From contig NZ_JACDTY010000016.1 of the NCBI RefSeq assembly GCF_013520985.1, positions 1 through 64,000 of the forward strand: a stretch of DNA of 64,000 nt. The letters run 5' to 3'. This DNA is from Mesorhizobium neociceri (GTDB lineage: Bacteria; Pseudomonadota; Alphaproteobacteria; Rhizobiales; Rhizobiaceae). The notes under the pieces were generated by a model. That model was given only the letters and a program-made list of their open reading frames with translations, was not told the DNA's origin and did no database searches. Shown here in pieces: positions 61,867-64,000 of the stretch. A program made the translations under genes and the position numbers. Within the stretch, counting starts at the first letter, position 1, and each line of letters starts with the position of its first letter.

Positions 61867-61925
61867 GGACGCCAAGAAGGCGATCCCAACCCAGAAGGAC
61901 GCCATGACGGCGATCCCATCCAGAG
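61867..61925 (+). repeat. Two-copy tandem repeat in the leader of the 61940 gene
   Basis: GGACGCCAAGAAGGCGATCC and GGACGCCATGACGGCGATCC each begin a unit of about 30 bases, with CAACCCAGAA and CATCCAGAGA as their ends. The copies are about 80% identical and stop just upstream of the start codon. Confidence 0.7.
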
Positions 61926-61939
61926 AAGGAAATGCTCAA

Positions 61940-62209
61940 ATGACCAACTTCAAGCGCATCACGCTGGCCGCGGCCTTCGTCGTCTCGGCTTTCGGTTCGG
62001 CCTCGGTTTCGACCTCGGCTTTCGCCAACGGCACGCATCCCACCGGCGACGGCGGCGCGGTTTGCAAGGGCTCCGGCCATTGCCTGGTGCTGTCGATCGA
62101 GTGCAAGGGCACCTATACCGACGCCACTGACAAGAATGGCACGGTCTATGGCAAGTGCAGCCAGACCGCGCAGGTTTCGCCGCAGGGCAAGATCAAGCTC
62201 GCCAAGTAA
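61940..62209 (+). CDS. Secreted small cysteine-containing protein
   Basis: 89 residues from the ATG at 61940. The signal peptide ends near TSAFANG. The mature part has four cysteines (GAVCKG, GHCLVLS, IECKGTY, YGKCSQ), likely two disulphides. The family is unknown. A strong terminator follows. An upstream ATG at 61865 would add only the translated tandem repeat and is unlikely. Confidence 0.65.
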   Translation: MTNFKRITLAAAFVVSAFGSASVSTSAFANGTHPTGDGGAVCKGSGHCLVLSIECKGTYTDATDKNGTVYGKCSQTAQVSPQGKIKLAK

Positions 62210-62222
62210 TCGGCCCCTGATC

Positions 62223-62263
62223 AAGGAAATGGCGGCCGTCCACGGGGCGGCCGCCATTTCCTT
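62223..62263 (+). terminator. Terminator after the small cysteine-containing gene
   Basis: A 16-bp perfect stem (62223-62238 with 62248-62263) encloses a nine-base loop. T residues follow only as CTTTG, so efficiency may rest on the long stem. Confidence 0.8.
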
Positions 62264-62285
62264 TGCGCGAAGTCTCTTTGTTTTT

Positions 62286-62354
62286 ACGCAATTCCCTAGG
62301 GAAAGCGCTACGGGCTTTTCCCGGGAAAACCGTTCACACTTTCCTGGAATTGCT
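62286..62354. repeat. 69-bp dispersed repeat, copy 1
   Basis: It begins ACGCAATTCCCTAGGGAAAG and ends TTCCTGGAATTGCT, with GCAATTCC / GGAATTGC as outer arms and CCCGGGAAAA inside. It is closely similar to 63421-63489 in the same orientation. It abuts the stop codon of the DUF883-like gene. Confidence 0.88.
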
Positions 62355-62657
62355 CTAGCGCCGGCTGAGCAACAGGCTGGCGACGAGACCGACCACCACC
62401 AGGCCCACGGCAGCCGCCGTCGCCGGATGATCGCGCGCCGTCTTTTCAATCGCCCTGCCCTGCTTCCTGATTGCGGGCATGGCATCACTGATGCGGTCGG
62501 CAAGCTGCGCATAGTAGTCGGAGGCAGCATCGCGCCCGTCCTCGTAGTAAGGGCCGCTGCGTTTGGCCACGACTTTGCGCAAGGCGGCAAGCTCCTTGGA
62601 AAGGGTCGCGACCTGCTTTTCGAGATCGACATCGGAGAGGGTCGAAAACGATACCAT
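62355..62657 (-). CDS. DUF883/ElaB-like membrane-anchored protein
   Basis: 100 residues. An N-terminal heptad-like helix (LEKQVATLSKELAALRKVVA) and a helical middle lead to a C-terminal hydrophobic anchor (AAAVGLVVVGLVASLLLSRR). This matches the ElaB/YqjD/DUF883 group, which in enterobacteria binds ribosomes at the inner membrane in stationary phase. The start follows GGAAAACAA. Its stop is next to the 69-bp repeat. Confidence 0.78.
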   Translation of the reverse strand: MVSFSTLSDVDLEKQVATLSKELAALRKVVAKRSGPYYEDGRDAASDYYAQLADRISDAMPAIRKQGRAIEKTARDHPATAAAVGLVVVGLVASLLLSRR

Positions 62658-62743
62658 GATTGTTTTCCTTCTTCACAGAGAAGGCCAAACGCATGGCCGC
62701 AGAACCGGTTCCGATTTTGCTGCCTAAGGCAGTGGTCGAAGAT

Positions 62744-63286
62744 CTAGCGCACCTGGTCGAGCAGGCGCTTGCACTCCAAGAGGTCGAACAGCGCCTCCTG
62801 CAGCAAGGCGCGATTGTCGCGCGACAGTTTCGACGCGCCGGGCTGGACCGGACCTTCCTCCTCGGTCTTGCCCAGGCCGAAAAAGCGGCGGCTGGGTTTT
62901 ACCTTGGGCTGGCCAACCAGCATCTCGTCATCCATGCCGCGCGGCTGGGCGGCCGGCGTCAGCGGCACCTGATCGGCCTGCTTGCGCTGCGAGATCGCCT
63001 CGACGGCCGCCATGTCGCCATTGCCGATGGCGACCAGGAAATGGTTGCCGTTCTCGCGCAGCAGTTTCTGCACGCCCTTGATCGTGTAACCCTGGTCGTA
63101 GAGCATGTGGCGGATGCCCTTGATCAGTTCGACATCCTGCGGCCGGTAGTAGCGGCGGCCGCCGCCGCGCTTCATCGGCTTGATCTGGTTAAAACGGGTT
63201 TCCCAGAAGCGCAGCACGTGCTGCGGCAGATCGAGATCCTCAGCAACCTCGCTGATGGTGCGGAAAGCGTCGGGGCTCTTGTCCAT
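62744..63286 (-). CDS. MerR-family transcriptional regulator
   Basis: 180 residues from the ATG at 63286, with GAGGA upstream. The DNA-binding domain (FRTISEVAEDLDLPQHVLRF, WETRF, then GGGRRYYRPQDVELIKGI) is followed by a C-terminal region without the cysteines of metal sensors. This form is conserved downstream of ihfA in Rhizobiales. The 3' end is rich in charged residues (LLECKRLLDQVR). Its target is unknown. Confidence 0.92.
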   Translation of the reverse strand: MDKSPDAFRTISEVAEDLDLPQHVLRFWETRFNQIKPMKRGGGRRYYRPQDVELIKGIRHMLYDQGYTIKGVQKLLRENGNHFLVAIGNGDMAAVEAISQRKQADQVPLTPAAQPRGMDDEMLVGQPKVKPSRRFFGLGKTEEEGPVQPGASKLSRDNRALLQEALFDLLECKRLLDQVR

Positions 63287-63420
63287 GGGCGAAATCCTCA
63301 CGCTGGACGGAGATCCGGCCTAGTCTGCCGAATCGAGTATTATTTCAGCGGTTTATGAAACAACATTCAAGCCCGGCGTCAAACCGGCGGCCGTTTTCAA
63401 CCGAAGCTTGTGTGTCCTTG

Positions 63421-63489
63421 ACGCAATTCCCTAGGGAAGCGCTACGCGCTTTCCCGGGAAAACCGCTTCACACTTTTCCTGGAATTGCT
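63421..63489. repeat. 69-bp dispersed repeat, copy 2
   Basis: It begins ACGCAATTCCCTAGGGAAGC and ends TTCCTGGAATTGCT, differing from copy 1 at only a few bases. It lies between ihfA and merR, close after the ihfA stop. Confidence 0.88.
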
Positions 63490-63498
63490 GCAGAAGAC

Positions 63499-63822
63499 TT
63501 ATTTGCCGCCCTTGGCCTTGCTGTTCTGATGCGAGCGCAGGATGCGGCTCTTCAGCACGTTCGACGACTTGAAGGTCATCACCCGGCGCGGCAGGATCGG
63601 CACTTCCTCGCCGGTCTTGGGATTGCGGCCGATGCGCTCGTTCTTGGAACGGACATGGAAGGTGGCGAAGGATGACAGCTTCACCGTCTCGCCGCGTACG
63701 ATGGCTTCGCAGATTTCGTCCAGCACCGCTTCGACGAGTTCCGCCGATTCAGTGCGCGACAGGCCGACCTTACGGTAAACAGCTTCGGCAAGGTCGGCGC
63801 GCGTAAGTGTCTTTCCCCCCAT
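63499..63822 (-). CDS. ihfA: Integration host factor subunit alpha
   Basis: 107 residues. IHF-alpha features are TLTRADLAEAVYRKVGLSRT, LSSFATFHVRSKNERIGRNP and TGEEVPILPRRVMTFKSS, with a basic tail. It bends DNA as a heterodimer with IhfB. It lies between fabH and merR in the usual Rhizobiales order. A 69-bp repeat separates it from merR. Confidence 0.97.
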   Translation of the reverse strand: MGGKTLTRADLAEAVYRKVGLSRTESAELVEAVLDEICEAIVRGETVKLSSFATFHVRSKNERIGRNPKTGEEVPILPRRVMTFKSSNVLKSRILRSHQNSKAKGGK

Positions 63823-63926
63823 GCGACCGTCCCATCAGCTCTAAAAACATAAATCGATACAGGTAAAGGCAGAGCCTAAGTAATTGATCCGGCAAGGTCA
63901 AGGACCGAAACCGGACCGTTTGGCAC

Positions 63927-64000
63927 TTACCAGCGAACGAGAACCGCGCCCCAGGTGAAGCCGCCGCCCATCGCTTCCAGGAGCACGAGGTCGCCCTTCT
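63927..64000 (-). CDS. fabH: 3-oxoacyl-ACP synthase III, C-terminal end (partial)
   Basis: Only the last 24 codons lie in the window. They read GDLVLLEAMGGGFTWGAVLV followed by RW and a TAA stop, the highly conserved FabH C-terminus. FabH starts fatty acid synthesis by condensing acetyl-CoA with malonyl-ACP. The order fabH-ihfA-merR is that of Rhizobiales. Confidence 0.93.
   Translation of the reverse strand, partial: KGDLVLLEAMGGGFTWGAVLVRW

Overview
The window is chromosomal DNA of a high-GC alphaproteobacterium, most likely Mesorhizobium or a close relative in the Rhizobiales. The evidence is the clpP-clpX-lon-hupB and fabH-ihfA-merR gene orders, the rplM-rpsI operon, twin-arginine ABC binding proteins, an exopolysaccharide locus, and dispersed intergenic palindromes of rhizobial type. 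No replication origin, CRISPR array or intact insertion sequence was seen. All identifications come from reading the sequence; no database search was run.

Layout. 1-1020: a decayed tRNA-Asp 3' fragment, a small ExoX-like membrane protein whose tail runs antisense through that fragment, and a secreted hypothetical. 1042-10301: a carbohydrate ABC locus with ribokinase, FucU/RbsD mutarotase, MalK/UgpC-type ATPase, binding protein and two permeases, followed by creatininase-family, SIS and aldo/keto reductase genes. 10388-16836: proteostasis and nucleoid genes hupB, lon, an unknown gene, clpX and clpP. 17155-26735: accessory metabolism, with a P450, a ParDE module, MetY, cupin, CoA-binding, GNAT, ATPase, VOC, enoyl-CoA hydratase and thioesterase genes. 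26798-36265: rplM-rpsI, a LysR/reductase pair, a GDPD-family protein, agmatinase, argC, ctaA, DUF2842 and a polysaccharide deacetylase. 36358-44389: a FemAB-like acetyltransferase and a GntR-controlled polyamine-type ABC operon ending in an Asp/Glu/hydantoin racemase.

44540-54469 is an exopolysaccharide locus: a Wzc-like co-polymerase with a degenerate kinase domain, Wza-like lipoprotein, GT4, WcaJ-like initiating transferase, Wzy-like polymerase, GT2-like and GT8 glycosyltransferases and an FkbM methyltransferase. No Wzx flippase was found. 54615-58278 holds an intact tRNA-Pro, then about 3.5 kb closed by a second, imperfect copy of the tRNA 3' end. I read this as a small genomic island. It carries three tightly coupled genes (metallo-beta-lactamase-fold hydrolase plus two unknown proteins) and a hexapeptide acetyltransferase, with no integrase. 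This three-gene unit is the best candidate for an undescribed system.

58310-64000 returns to core and small-protein genes: YbaK, cupin, XRE, a histidine-rich secreted protein, small membrane and secreted proteins, a DUF883-like protein, merR, ihfA and the 3' end of fabH.

Regulatory sites that can be read directly include a LacI-type palindrome inside a promoter spacer (3617), nested ParD operators (20824-20860), a LysR-type palindrome (29122), two GntR-type palindromes (38398 and 38428), a heat-shock-like clpP promoter (16920) and a strong sigma70 promoter for rplM (26798).
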